NCBI GenBank assembly: GCA_015057505.1
Contig: SVEG01000003.1
Coordinates: 121,612-185,611, forward strand
DNA from: Lachnospiraceae bacterium
GTDB lineage: Bacteria > Bacillota > Clostridia > Lachnospirales > Lachnospiraceae
Direction of reading: 5' to 3'
DNA: 64,000 nt
Shown: positions 33,580-41,399 of the stretch, in pieces
Position numbering within the stretch: position 1 is the first letter of the stretch
Layout of the letters: every line of letters begins with the position of its first letter
Position numbers and translations under genes: made by a program
Notes under the pieces: model-generated
What the model was told of the DNA's origin: nothing
What the model saw: the letters and a program-made list of their open reading frames with translations, nothing else
Databases searched by the model: none

Positions 33580-34779
33580 GTGGCAATTAATTCAGCAGAC
33601 ATCGAAGCAATTGTTAAACAGGTGCTTCAGGGCATGAGTACCGGAACAGCCGGCTCTGCCGCTGTTACGGGAGCAATTCCAAAGACTGCAAAAGTAGCAA
33701 TGCTTACAGGCTTAGAGAAGATGGAAATTAAAGAATTCCCGATTCCTGAACTTGGCGACGGCGACATTCTCGTTAAGGTAGAAGGCTGTGGCGTATGTGG
33801 TACAGATGCTCACGAATATAAGAGAGACCCGTTCGGACTTATCCCGGTAGCACTCGGACACGAGGGAACCGGCGAGATCGTTAAGATGGGTAAGAATGTT
33901 AAGAAAGATAGCGCAGGCAAAGACCTTAAGGTTGGTGACAAGGTTGTTACCTGTATGATTTTCAAGGATAACCCCGACATCACAATGTTCGACCTTAATA
34001 AGCAGAACGTTGGCGGCGCAGACGTTTACGGACTTCTTCCGGATGATGAAGTTCATTTAAACGGATGGTTTTCAGATTACATAATAGTAAGAGAAGGTTC
34101 AACAGTATTTAACGTAAGCGACCTTGATTTGGATTCAAGAATTCTCATCGAGCCTTGTGCAGTTTTGATTCACGCAGTTGAGCGTGCCAAGACAACAGGA
34201 ATCCTTAGATTCAACAGCCGCGTAGTTGTTCAGGGCTGCGGACCTATCGGACTTATTTGTATAGCAGTTCTTCGTACAATGGGTATTGAGAATATCACAG
34301 CAGTTGACGGAGAACAGAAGCGTCTTGATTTTGCATTGCAGATGGGTGCAACAAAGACAGTTAACTTTAAGGATCACAAAGGCATCGAAGCACTTGCGGG
34401 TGCGGTTGAAGCATCATTTGGCGGATATCTTGCAGATTTCGCATTCCAGTGTACAGGCTCACCTGTTGCACATGCCAATATCTACAAGTTCATCAGAAAC
34501 GGTGGCGGACTTTGTGAGCTCGGTTTCTTCATCAACGGTGGAGATGCAACAATTAACCCTCACTTTGACATCTGTTCAAAGGAAATTACAACAGTTGGTT
34601 CATGGGTATACACACTCAGAGATTATGCAACAACATTTGATTTCCTTAAGAGAGCAAAAGGAATCGGTCTTCCGATAGAGAAGTTAATTACTCATAAATT
34701 CCCGTTAGAAGAAATAAACGAGGCTTTTGTAACAAATCTGAAGATGGAAGGTCTTAAGATTGCAGTTGTCAATAAATAA
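33580..34779 (+). CDS. Zinc-type alcohol dehydrogenase with targeting peptide
   Basis: 399 aa MDR-family enzyme. N-terminal INSADIEAIVKQVLQGMS is an encapsulation helix. Catalytic zinc motifs CGVCGTDAHEY and GHEGTGEI are present, with a Rossmann VVQGCGPIGLI. The usual four-Cys structural zinc loop is replaced by a longer loop (KDNPDITMFDLNKQ). It probably recycles NADH by reducing propionaldehyde to 1-propanol or lactaldehyde to 1,2-propanediol, taking the place of the iron-type PduQ, which is absent here. GTG start with AGGAGG upstream. Confidence 0.88.
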   Translation: MAINSADIEAIVKQVLQGMSTGTAGSAAVTGAIPKTAKVAMLTGLEKMEIKEFPIPELGDGDILVKVEGCGVCGTDAHEYKRDPFGLIPVALGHEGTGEIVKMGKNVKKDSAGKDLKVGDKVVTCMIFKDNPDITMFDLNKQNVGGADVYGLLPDDEVHLNGWFSDYIIVREGSTVFNVSDLDLDSRILIEPCAVLIHAVERAKTTGILRFNSRVVVQGCGPIGLICIAVLRTMGIENITAVDGEQKRLDFALQMGATKTVNFKDHKGIEALAGAVEASFGGYLADFAFQCTGSPVAHANIYKFIRNGGGLCELGFFINGGDATINPHFDICSKEITTVGSWVYTLRDYATTFDFLKRAKGIGLPIEKLITHKFPLEEINEAFVTNLKMEGLKIAVVNK

Positions 34780-34795
34780 TTAAGGAGAGACAATA

Positions 34796-35110
34796 ATGGC
34801 AAAAGCAGTAGGTATTATTGAAGTATACGGGCTTGTGGCAGCATTTGTTGCAGGCGACGCAGGTTGTAAGGCAGCCAATGTTACCATGGAACCGTTTGAC
34901 AGAAATAAGCCGGCTAACGCAGATAAGTTACCGGTGCCCCTGATTGTAACAGTTAAGTTCAGAGGCAGTGTTGAAGACGTAAAGATGGCTCTTGAAGCAG
35001 CTAACGAAGCGGCAATGGGAGTATCCGGCGTCATCACGAAACACGTTATAACCGGTCCCGAGGATGATACAGATAAGATGCTTCATCTTAACGGATTGGA
35101 TAAGAGCTAA
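34796..35110 (+). CDS. Hexameric shell protein (BMC-H), divergent
   Basis: 104 aa single BMC domain: MAKAVGIIEVYGLVAAFVAG and the C-terminal VITKHVITGPEDD. Between strands it carries a longer loop EPFDRNKPANADKLPVP where PduA-like proteins have a short turn, and the pore region GSV replaces the usual GDV. It is distinct from the two PduA-like copies that follow. GGAGA site upstream. Shell facet component. Confidence 0.9.
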   Translation: MAKAVGIIEVYGLVAAFVAGDAGCKAANVTMEPFDRNKPANADKLPVPLIVTVKFRGSVEDVKMALEAANEAAMGVSGVITKHVITGPEDDTDKMLHLNGLDKS

Positions 35111-35180
35111 ATATAATTTGTAAATTAAGTATTCGGAACAGACAGTTCTAAGAGAAAATGACTAACAGGAGGATATTAAA

Positions 35181-35459
35181 ATGGCACAGGAAGCATTAGG
35201 AATGGTAGAAACAAGAGGTTTGGTAGCAGCAATCGAGGCAGCAGATGCAATGGTAAAGGCAGCAGAGGTTGTATTAATCGGTACAGAGAAGATCGGTTCA
35301 GGTCTTGTAAGTGTTATGGTTAGAGGAGACGTTGGAGCAGTTAAGGCAGCTACAGAAGTTGGCGGCAACGCAGCAGCTAAGCTTGGTGAGTTAGTAGCAG
35401 TTCATGTAATTCCGAGACCTCACACAGATGTTGAGAAGATTCTTCCGAAGCTTAAATAA
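35181..35459 (+). CDS. Hexameric shell protein (BMC-H), PduA/EutM type, copy 1
   Basis: 92 aa. [40 protein letters not shown] and [18 protein letters not shown] are canonical for major facet proteins of the PduA/PduJ/EutM group, with pore loop KIGSG. AGGAGG precedes the ATG. Near-identical to the protein encoded at 35850-36128, also at DNA level over much of the length. Confidence 0.95.
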   Translation: MAQEALGMVETRGLVAAIEAADAMVKAAEVVLIGTEKIGSGLVSVMVRGDVGAVKAATEVGGNAAAKLGELVAVHVIPRPHTDVEKILPKLK

Positions 35460-35483
35460 TGATGAACGGAGTGGGAATGCCAC

Positions 35484-35777
35484 ATGAAATCATTGGGATT
35501 TTTTGAAATACCAAGTGTAGCTGCGGCAGTAAATGCACTCGACACAATGTGCAAGGCTGCAGATGTGCAGTTTGTGACTTGGGAACGTAAACTTGGCGGA
35601 AGACTTGTTACCATCGTAATCGAAGGAGAAGTATCCGCAGTAAAGGCTGCAATTGAAGCAGCAAGAGAGACTGCTCTTTTGAAAGTAGCAGCATATGCAG
35701 TAATTCCGAATCCGCATGAGGAGACAATCAAGATGGTTGAACTCAGTGCATCACGTATGAAGAAAGCGGAGATTTAG
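35484..35777 (+). CDS. Hexameric shell protein (BMC-H), minor type
   Basis: 97 aa BMC domain: SLGFFEIPSVAAAVNALDTM, KLGGRLVTIVIEGEVSAV and YAVIPNPHEETIKMVELSAS. The pore loop RKLGGRL differs from the PduA-like copies on both sides, suggesting different selectivity. It sits between the two near-identical copies. Start codon ATG 35484. Confidence 0.9.
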   Translation: MKSLGFFEIPSVAAAVNALDTMCKAADVQFVTWERKLGGRLVTIVIEGEVSAVKAAIEAARETALLKVAAYAVIPNPHEETIKMVELSASRMKKAEI

Positions 35778-35849
35778 GATATGACGACAAAGAATACAAA
35801 AATTACACCGGCAAAAAGCACGGTAAACGAAAATAAGGAGGAAAAAGTT

Positions 35850-36128
35850 ATGGTACAGCAGGCATTAGGTATGGTTGAAACAAGAGGTTTAGTAGCAGCA
35901 ATTGAGGCAGCAGATGCAATGTTAAAAGCAGCTAACGTAGAATTAGTAGGAACAGAGAAGATTGGTTCAGGTCTCGTAAGTGTTATGGTTAGAGGAGACG
36001 TTGGAGCAGTTAAGGCAGCAGTTGAGTCAGGTTCATCAGCAGCTTCTAAGCTTGGTGAGTTAGTAGCTACACATGTAATTCCCAGACCTCACGCAGACGT
36101 TGAGAAGATTCTTCCCGCTTTGAAATAA
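35850..36128 (+). CDS. Hexameric shell protein (BMC-H), PduA/EutM type, copy 2
   Basis: 92 aa starting [20 protein letters not shown]; close duplicate of the 35181 gene, differing by conservative changes ([14 protein letters not shown] versus [14 protein letters not shown]). ATG 35850 is preferred because AAGGAGG lies 8 nt upstream; an in-frame ATG at 35781 would add a 23-residue Lys/Thr/Asn-rich extension without a good site. Followed by the hairpin-repeat region. Confidence 0.93.
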   Translation: MVQQALGMVETRGLVAAIEAADAMLKAANVELVGTEKIGSGLVSVMVRGDVGAVKAAVESGSSAASKLGELVATHVIPRPHADVEKILPALK

Positions 36129-36439
36129 GTGTGAAACAAGCGAGCCGAGCAACCGATGCGGATAGGAATGCTTGAATTCATATCCGCACAGGTTATTCGG
36201 CGAGCGTACATCATGAGTAGTGTAGAGCGATAGCTCGGAACTACGAATGAGACGGATGCGGGAGCTTCGAAGAAGCGGAGCAGCCGGTTTCACACAAAAA
36301 AGTGTGAAGCGGAAGCGGAGCAGCCAGTTTCACACAAAAAAGTGTGAAGCGGAAGCGGAGCAGCCGGTTTCACACAGTAGTGTGAGAAATTCGGCCAAGC
36401 ATCCGGTTTCACAACGAGAATGGAAAGCAGGTGTGAGAA
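36129..36439 (+). repeat. Hairpin-rich intergenic region with 40-bp tandem repeat
   Basis: About 310 bp between shell genes and pduL. Left part: nested hairpin 36143-36205, inner stem GCGGATA...TATCCGC, outer GCCGAGCAACC with GGTTATTCGGC. Right part: units of 40 bp starting GCGGAGCAGCC at 36275, 36315 and 36355 (third diverged), each containing TTCACAC-aaaaaa-GTGTGAA, a perfect 7-bp hairpin. More TTTCACA/GTGTGA words occur at 36130, 36381 and 36405-36435. GC-rich relative to surroundings. No gene is evident. Probably an mRNA-processing or stability element. Confidence 0.8.
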
Positions 36440-37075
36440 TTGGAAGAAAAGACAGTAGAATATGTAGCACGACTTGTTATGGAAGTGCTTAATGATAAGC
36501 AGGAAAAAGGCTACAAGGTTCCGGTTGGTGTATCTGCAAGACACGTACATCTTACACAGGAGCATGTAGAGATTCTTTTCGGCAAAGGATACAATCTCAC
36601 CAAGAAGAAAGAACTTATGGGTGGACAGTTTGCATCCAATGAGCAGGTTACAATTGTTGGAACTAAGCTTCGTGCAATTGAGAATGTCCGTATTCTCGGA
36701 CCCGTAAGAAAAGCATCACAGGTAGAAATTTCTCAGACAGATGCTGTAAAGCTCGGTGTAAGCGCACCGATTCGTGAATCAGGTAACACTAAGAATTCTG
36801 CACCTATAGCTATTGTAGGACCGCAGGGTGCTGTTTACCTTAAGGAAGGATGTATCGTTGCAAAACGTCATATCCATATGGCACCGGCTGATGCTAAGGC
36901 GGCAGGTGTTAAGGACGGAGAGATTGTTTCTGTTAAGTTTAACAACGAAAGAAGCACGATTTTTAATAATGTACAGATTCGCGTAGACGATAGTTTTACG
37001 CTTGAGATGCATATTGACACAGATGAAGCTAATGCTTCAAAGATTAAGACCGGAGATACCGGAACCATCGTATAA
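36440..37075 (+). CDS. pduL: Phosphate propanoyltransferase PduL
   Basis: 211 aa. It converts propionyl-CoA to propionyl phosphate. Two PduL motifs with zinc-ligand histidines are present: VGVSARHVHLTQEHVE and AKRHIHMAPADAKAAG. The N-terminal MEEKTVEYVARLVMEVLND is an encapsulation helix. The TTG at 36440 is the only start that includes this helix, since an in-frame TGA lies two codons upstream; a weak CAGGTGTGA precedes it. The hairpin-repeat region lies just upstream and may lower or tune expression. Confidence 0.93.
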   Translation: MEEKTVEYVARLVMEVLNDKQEKGYKVPVGVSARHVHLTQEHVEILFGKGYNLTKKKELMGGQFASNEQVTIVGTKLRAIENVRILGPVRKASQVEISQTDAVKLGVSAPIRESGNTKNSAPIAIVGPQGAVYLKEGCIVAKRHIHMAPADAKAAGVKDGEIVSVKFNNERSTIFNNVQIRVDDSFTLEMHIDTDEANASKIKTGDTGTIV

Positions 37076-37092
37076 CGAAAGGCCTGATAAAG

Positions 37093-37359
37093 ATGATAGT
37101 TGGAAAAGTTGTAGGAAGTGTAGTGGCAACACGAAAAAATGAAAATTTAATCGGCAACAAATTCATGATTGTTGAGCCTTATGAGAACATGAGAGGTGTT
37201 AACAACCGTATCGTGGCAATCGATAACGTTGGAGCCGGAATCGGAGAAATTGTACTCGTGGCTGAAGGTAGTGCCGCACGTATCGGTTGTGGTGTGCCCA
37301 ATGCACCGGTTGATGCAGCAATTGTTGGAATTGTTGATGATAGTATCGGATTGGAGTAA
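37093..37359 (+). CDS. pduN: Pentameric shell vertex protein (BMC-P, EutN/CcmL/PduN type)
   Basis: 88 aa. MIVGKVVGSVVATRKNENLI and GNKFMIVEP followed by AIDNVGAGIGEIVLVAEGSA and the C-terminal VDAAIVGIVDDSIGLE are signature CcmL/EutN segments. It caps the vertices of the polyhedral shell. The next gene starts right after its stop codon. Confidence 0.95.
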   Translation: MIVGKVVGSVVATRKNENLIGNKFMIVEPYENMRGVNNRIVAIDNVGAGIGEIVLVAEGSAARIGCGVPNAPVDAAIVGIVDDSIGLE

Positions 37360-38697
37360 ATGATGACTTTAGCGGACTTAAGTACATTTATGCGGGAAAA
37401 CGGCATCGTCGGTGCCGGTGGTGCCGGATTTCCTTCTTATGCAAAACTGAATAAGAAAGCTGATACGATAATACTTAATTGTGCTGAATGTGAGCCTTTG
37501 CTTCGTCTGCACAGACAGCTTCTTGCGAAGAAGACTTTCGAGATAATGACAGCGCTTCGTGAAGTGGCGCAGGCGGTAGAAGCAGAGCAGGTTATTATTG
37601 CCGTAAAGGGAAGTTATACCTCTACCATTGAAGCGGTTAAGGCACATCTGGATTCATTCCCTATGATTAAGCTCGGTATTTTGCAGGATGTTTATCCGGC
37701 AGGTGACGAGGTTATTGCTATTTACGGTACGACAGGAAGAGTGGTTCCACCGGGAAAACTTCCGATAGAGGTCGGTGTTATCGTTTATAATGTAGAGACA
37801 ATGTATAATCTTTACGTAGCGATGACGGAGAAAAAGCCGGTTACACATAAGTATGTAACTGTTGGTGGTGCAGTTGAGAATCCGGCAACATATCTTGTGC
37901 CGCTTGGTATGAGTTTTAAAGAAGTCGTAAAGCTTGCAGGAAAGCCTACAGTGGAGGATTGTGCGTACATATGTGGCGGCCCGATGACAGGAAAGCTTGC
38001 GACTGACAATGATGTGGTGACGAAGACAACGAATGCAATCCTTGTGTTGCCGAAGAATCACTATGTTATTATGAAAAGAATGACACCTGTCAGCATGAGT
38101 ATGAAGAGAGCGATGTCTTCGTGTTGCCAGTGTCAGATGTGTACGGACTTATGTCCGAGACATTTAATCGGTTATCCTATTCAGCCGCATCTTTTTATGA
38201 GAAGTGCGACGAGTGGAGTAACCAAGGATTTGGAACCGTATTTTAACACGGCATTCTGTTCACAGTGTGGTGTTTGTGAGATGTTTGCATGTGTACAGGG
38301 ACTTAATCCGAGAACCTTGATTGGTGAATTTAAGAAGGGCATGGGTAAAAACGGTGTGAAGCTTGCGAAAGATGTTGAAGCTGGCGGAGTTCATCCCGAC
38401 AGAGATTTCAGAAGAATTTCCATGTCACGCTTAAGAGCCAAGTTAGGTTTGGAGCAGTACAATCACAAGGCTCCTATTTCCGAGGATGTAATAGCACCGC
38501 GCAGAGTTAAGATAATGATGTCGCAGCACATCGGCGTTCCTGCTACTCCTTTTGTTAAGACAGGAGATAAGGTGGAAGTCGGACAGGTAATCGGAAAGAT
38601 TGAAGAGGGAAAATTAGGCGTTAACGTACACTCCTCAGTTGCAGGAAAAGTACTTGACGTAAAAGATAAATTTGTATTAATTGAAGCGGAAGCTTAA
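37360..38697 (+). CDS. pduS: PduS-like RnfC-type Fe-S flavoprotein
   Basis: 445 aa. The N-terminal FMN/NADH-binding part has ENGIVGAGGAGFPSYAKL; two ferredoxin-like Cys motifs follow in the centre, CCQCQMCTDLCPRH and CSQCGVCEMFACVQG, enough for two [4Fe-4S] clusters; the C-terminus (FVKTGDKVEVGQVIGKIEEG) is a barrel-sandwich domain. In Salmonella PduS is a corrin reductase passing electrons with PduT; here the pathway has no cobalamin enzyme, so it more likely handles NADH re-oxidation or electrons for the radical activase. It begins ATGATG directly at the previous stop. Confidence 0.92.
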   Translation: MMTLADLSTFMRENGIVGAGGAGFPSYAKLNKKADTIILNCAECEPLLRLHRQLLAKKTFEIMTALREVAQAVEAEQVIIAVKGSYTSTIEAVKAHLDSFPMIKLGILQDVYPAGDEVIAIYGTTGRVVPPGKLPIEVGVIVYNVETMYNLYVAMTEKKPVTHKYVTVGGAVENPATYLVPLGMSFKEVVKLAGKPTVEDCAYICGGPMTGKLATDNDVVTKTTNAILVLPKNHYVIMKRMTPVSMSMKRAMSSCCQCQMCTDLCPRHLIGYPIQPHLFMRSATSGVTKDLEPYFNTAFCSQCGVCEMFACVQGLNPRTLIGEFKKGMGKNGVKLAKDVEAGGVHPDRDFRRISMSRLRAKLGLEQYNHKAPISEDVIAPRRVKIMMSQHIGVPATPFVKTGDKVEVGQVIGKIEEGKLGVNVHSSVAGKVLDVKDKFVLIEAEA

Positions 38698-38723
38698 TTT
38701 GATGTAGAGAAAGGAAAGACGTT

Positions 38724-39272
38724 ATGGGTAAAGCAATCGGTATGGTGGAATACAAGACAGTTTCAACCGGTATTAAAGCTGCTGATACAATGATAAAGAC
38801 AGCGGCAGTTCGCATAGTGGAAGCTCAGACGGTGTGTCCCGGAAAATACATCGTAATCATTACCGGAGAATTAAGTGCGGTAAAGGCTTCTGTAGACGCA
38901 TCCAAGGCTCTTTGCGAGTCAGAGCTTATTGACAGCTTTGTGCTCGGTAATCCACACGAATCAATTATTCCTGCGATTTATGGTGGTATGAAGATAGAGA
39001 ATGCAAGAGCGCTCGGTGTGCTTGAGACATTTTCGGCAGCGTCGATTATTGTTGCGGCTGATGCTGCGGCAAAGACTTCGCTTGTTGACCTTATAGAACT
39101 CAGAATCGCACGCGGTATGTGCGGTAAGTCATATATGCTTCTTACGGGCGAGGTTGCGGCTGTACAGGCGGCAATCGACAGAGCAAAGCAGGAAGTTGGA
39201 GAGAACAGCATGTATCTTAACTCTTCCGTAATTGCGAATCCCGATAAGAACTTGTGGGACAGTATTTTATAA
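38724..39272 (+). CDS. pduT: Tandem-domain shell protein PduT (BMC-T)
   Basis: 182 aa with two BMC domains: AIGMVEYKTVSTGIKAADTM and then ALGVLETFSAASIIVAADAA. The second domain carries GMCGKSYML, putting a Cys in the loop that in PduT coordinates a [4Fe-4S] cluster at the trimer pore. Paired with PduS just upstream, it likely forms an electron conduit through the shell. GAAAGG site upstream. Confidence 0.93.
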   Translation: MGKAIGMVEYKTVSTGIKAADTMIKTAAVRIVEAQTVCPGKYIVIITGELSAVKASVDASKALCESELIDSFVLGNPHESIIPAIYGGMKIENARALGVLETFSAASIIVAADAAAKTSLVDLIELRIARGMCGKSYMLLTGEVAAVQAAIDRAKQEVGENSMYLNSSVIANPDKNLWDSIL

Positions 39273-39288
39273 TTTTGTAAATGACTAT

Positions 39289-39312
39289 GAAGCGGGTAAT
39301 ATTATCCGCTTC
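39289..39312. promoter_or_regulatory. Palindrome between pduT and the regulator
   Basis: GAAGCGGGTAAT faces ATTATCCGCTTC, a near-perfect 24-bp palindrome. It lacks a following U-run, so it may be a weak terminator or an operator of the DeoR-type gene 24 bp downstream. Confidence 0.5.
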
Positions 39313-39335
39313 AAGATATATTAGGGGGAATAAAC

Positions 39336-40094
39336 ATGCTTGCAATAGAGCGTAGAAATGCCATACTTTCAAAGCTTCAGGCAGAGAAGAAGGTTGTGGT
39401 AAGTGATCTTAGCACATTGTTTGATGTTACGGAAGAAACTATCCGAAGAGATTTGGAGAAGCTTGAGAACGAAGGCTTGGCAAAGAAAACATACGGCGGT
39501 GCCGTATTAAATGAGAGTTTGAATATTGATCTTCCGTATATCGTGAGAAAGAAAGCTAACGTATCGGGCAAACAGTATATTGCCACACTTATCGGTGATA
39601 TGATATCGGACGGTGACCATATAATCCTTGACGGAAGCTCGACGGCGTTATTCGTGTCGAAGCATATCAAGGACAAGAAAAATATTACGGTAATTACTAA
39701 CTCTGTTGAGATCCTTTTGGAGCTTTCTGACCGTAAGGACTGGAATATTTTGAGTACCGGCGGAAGTCTTAAAGAGGGCGGCTTGTCGCTTGTAGGATAC
39801 CAGGCAGAGCGTATGATAAGCACATTCCATGTTGATCTTGCTGTGTTCTCAAGTAAAGGTATCGATATTGAGAATGGTGTAACCGATTCTAATGAGAGTG
39901 ATGCGCAGATTAAGAAATTAATTCTTAAGGCGTCTAAGAAGCGAATCCTTGCAGTTGATTCTTCAAAGTTTGACAAGACGTCATTTACGAAGATTTGCGA
40001 GATATCCGACGTGGATATGATTGTAACGGATAGCGAACCTGGAGAAGCGTGGGTAAATGCAGCGCAGAGTGCAGGTGTGGAGTTGGTGTATTAG
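39336..40094 (+). CDS. DeoR-family transcriptional regulator
   Basis: 252 aa. N-terminal winged HTH: RRNAILSKLQAEKKVVVSDL and FDVTEETIRRDLEKLENEGL followed by AKKTYGGAVL, the family signature. The C-terminal DeoRC domain has DHIILDGSSTALFVSKHI and IDIENGVTDSNESDAQIKKL, which binds phosphorylated sugars. Being last in the microcompartment locus, it probably controls it in response to a fucose or rhamnose catabolic phosphate. GGGGG ribosome site upstream. Confidence 0.93.
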   Translation: MLAIERRNAILSKLQAEKKVVVSDLSTLFDVTEETIRRDLEKLENEGLAKKTYGGAVLNESLNIDLPYIVRKKANVSGKQYIATLIGDMISDGDHIILDGSSTALFVSKHIKDKKNITVITNSVEILLELSDRKDWNILSTGGSLKEGGLSLVGYQAERMISTFHVDLAVFSSKGIDIENGVTDSNESDAQIKKLILKASKKRILAVDSSKFDKTSFTKICEISDVDMIVTDSEPGEAWVNAAQSAGVELVY

Positions 40095-40110
40095 ATATTT
40101 AAATGTATTG

Positions 40111-40139
40111 AAAAAGGTGGCGGTGGCGTCACCTTTTTG
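40111..40139 (+). terminator. Terminator closing the microcompartment locus
   Basis: AAAAAGGTG (40111-40119) and CACCTTTTT (40130-40138/9) with a GC-rich loop, ending in T. Confidence 0.85.
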
Positions 40140-40160
40140 TGTTCGGTTTTAATATTATTC

Positions 40161-40189
40161 TTGCAATTGTAAAATATTTCCTGTATAAT
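40161..40189 (+). promoter_or_regulatory. Promoter of the Rpn-family gene
   Basis: TTGCAA (40161-40166), 17 bp, TATAAT (40184-40189). Confidence 0.7.
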
Positions 40190-40234
40190 GTAATCAAGGT
40201 CGGATTCTCCATGCTTCCTGCATAGGAGGAACGA

Positions 40235-41125
40235 ATGAGGGAACAATTTAAGGATTTGAATCTTAACAATTGGTTTTTGTTTGCGGCGCTTCTTGAGGAC
40301 CCGGAGGCTTGTAGACTGGTACTGGAGATTATTCTCGGGCGCAAGATTTCTAAGGTGAATGTGCGGACGGAGCATAGTATTTTTTTGAACTCTGATGCGA
40401 GATGCATTAGGTTGGATGTGCATGCGACGGATGAGTTTAATATGAATTACAATCTTGAAGCACAGAATTCAGATTATAAGAAGGATATTGCGAGGAGAAG
40501 CCGTTATTATCAGGCTGAGATGGACGTAGCAGCGTTGAAGCCGGGCGAGCCGTTTGAGAATTTACCGGATAGTTTTGTTATATTTATCTGCACGTTTGAT
40601 CCGTTTGGAAGAGGCAGGTATTGCTACACGTTTAGGGAAGTCTGTGATGAGGATGGACACCCACTTGGCGACGGTACAGTGAAGATTTTCTTGAGTACTC
40701 AGGGTCGGAATGCAGATGAAGCTCCGGAAGAGCTTGTGCATTTTCTTGGGTATTTTGTGGAAAGTACCGATAAGTATGTTGCGACTGTAAGCGAAGACTC
40801 GATAAGGACACTTCATGATAAGGTAACTACGCTTAAGAAGAGCAGAGAATGGGAGGCAGGCTATATGAAGTTTGAAGAGTTGATGAATTGGCAGAAGAGC
40901 GAAGGTTTTGCTGAAGGCAAACTCGAAGGTGAACTCAAAGGTGAACTCAAAGGCAAACTCAAAGGCAAACTCGAGGCTATCTGCTTGCTTTTATCGGAGC
41001 TCGGCGAACTCCCGGACGAAGTGCGCATAAGAATTGAAGCAGAGACTGCTCCTGAGAAGCTTGCAACATGGCTTAAGCTTGCGGCCAAGGCAGATTCCAT
41101 TGATGCTTTTGTAGAGCAGATGTAG
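40235..41125 (+). CDS. Rpn-family PD-(D/E)XK nuclease/transposase-like protein
   Basis: 296 aa of the Rpn/YhgA-like group (recombination-promoting nucleases, often annotated as putative transposases). N-terminal LNNWFLFAALLEDPEACRLV and ILGRKISKVNVRTEH; the nuclease core reads RCIRLDVHATDEFNMNYNLE then AQNSDYKKDIARRSRYYQAE, giving D...E-x-Q. Middle YVESTDKYVATVSEDSIRTL and a helical C-terminus are family-typical. Near residue 230 a run of Gly-(Lys/Glu)-Leu-(Lys/Glu) repeats is encoded by 12-bp tandem repeats. AGGAGG precedes the ATG. Such genes occur in many copies in Lachnospiraceae. Confidence 0.85.
   Translation: MREQFKDLNLNNWFLFAALLEDPEACRLVLEIILGRKISKVNVRTEHSIFLNSDARCIRLDVHATDEFNMNYNLEAQNSDYKKDIARRSRYYQAEMDVAALKPGEPFENLPDSFVIFICTFDPFGRGRYCYTFREVCDEDGHPLGDGTVKIFLSTQGRNADEAPEELVHFLGYFVESTDKYVATVSEDSIRTLHDKVTTLKKSREWEAGYMKFEELMNWQKSEGFAEGKLEGELKGELKGKLKGKLEAICLLLSELGELPDEVRIRIEAETAPEKLATWLKLAAKADSIDAFVEQM
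40913..40972 (+). repeat. 12-bp tandem repeat inside the Rpn-family gene
   Basis: Five units of (G/A)AAGG(C/T)(A/G)AACTC encode repeated Gly-Lys/Glu-Leu-Glu/Lys. Slippage changes length in steps of four residues without a frameshift. Confidence 0.9.
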
Positions 41126-41146
41126 TCTGCGAATCTATTAATCTAT

Positions 41147-41166
41147 GGTAACCGGAGACGGTTGCC
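41147..41166. other. Hairpin downstream of the Rpn-family gene
   Basis: GGTAACCG-gaga-CGGTTGCC (one wobble pair) without a U-run. The remaining bases to 41399 are AT-rich with the glycosyltransferase promoter; nothing else recognised. Confidence 0.5.
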
Positions 41167-41343
41167 AATCTAAAGTTCTGTTTAATCTAAAACTTTAACC
41201 CATAACTATTAATTGCAATTAGAAATGGAAGTATGGGGAGAGTCTGACTATTCTATATGCTTTTTCAATATTTCTCTTGAAATAAATTATCTAAAATCAT
41301 TTAAAACACTACTATATTGTTTGTGGTAATTCAGCTTATGATA

Positions 41344-41352
41344 TGCTATAAT
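41344..41352 (+). promoter_or_regulatory. Extended -10 promoter of the first CgeB-like gene
   Basis: TGCTATAAT with no good -35 at 17 bp. The same extended element (TGCTATAAT) precedes the paralogous gene at 62663. Confidence 0.55.
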
Positions 41353-41399
41353 TCTTTTAATTAAACAAGTATTACATTGTATTGCGGAGGATAGACGAA

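Noticed and set aside
35781..35849. 23-residue N-terminal extension on the second PduA-like shell protein
   Set aside because: Lacks a good ribosome site, is not seen in the near-identical copy, and a strong AAGGAGG stands before ATG 35850.
36275..36395. Possible CRISPR array
   Set aside because: Only three 40-bp units in direct tandem with no spacers and no cas genes nearby; each unit is itself a hairpin.
40235..41125. Complete insertion sequence around the Rpn-type gene
   Set aside because: No terminal inverted repeats or target duplication seen; Rpn genes are usually stand-alone.
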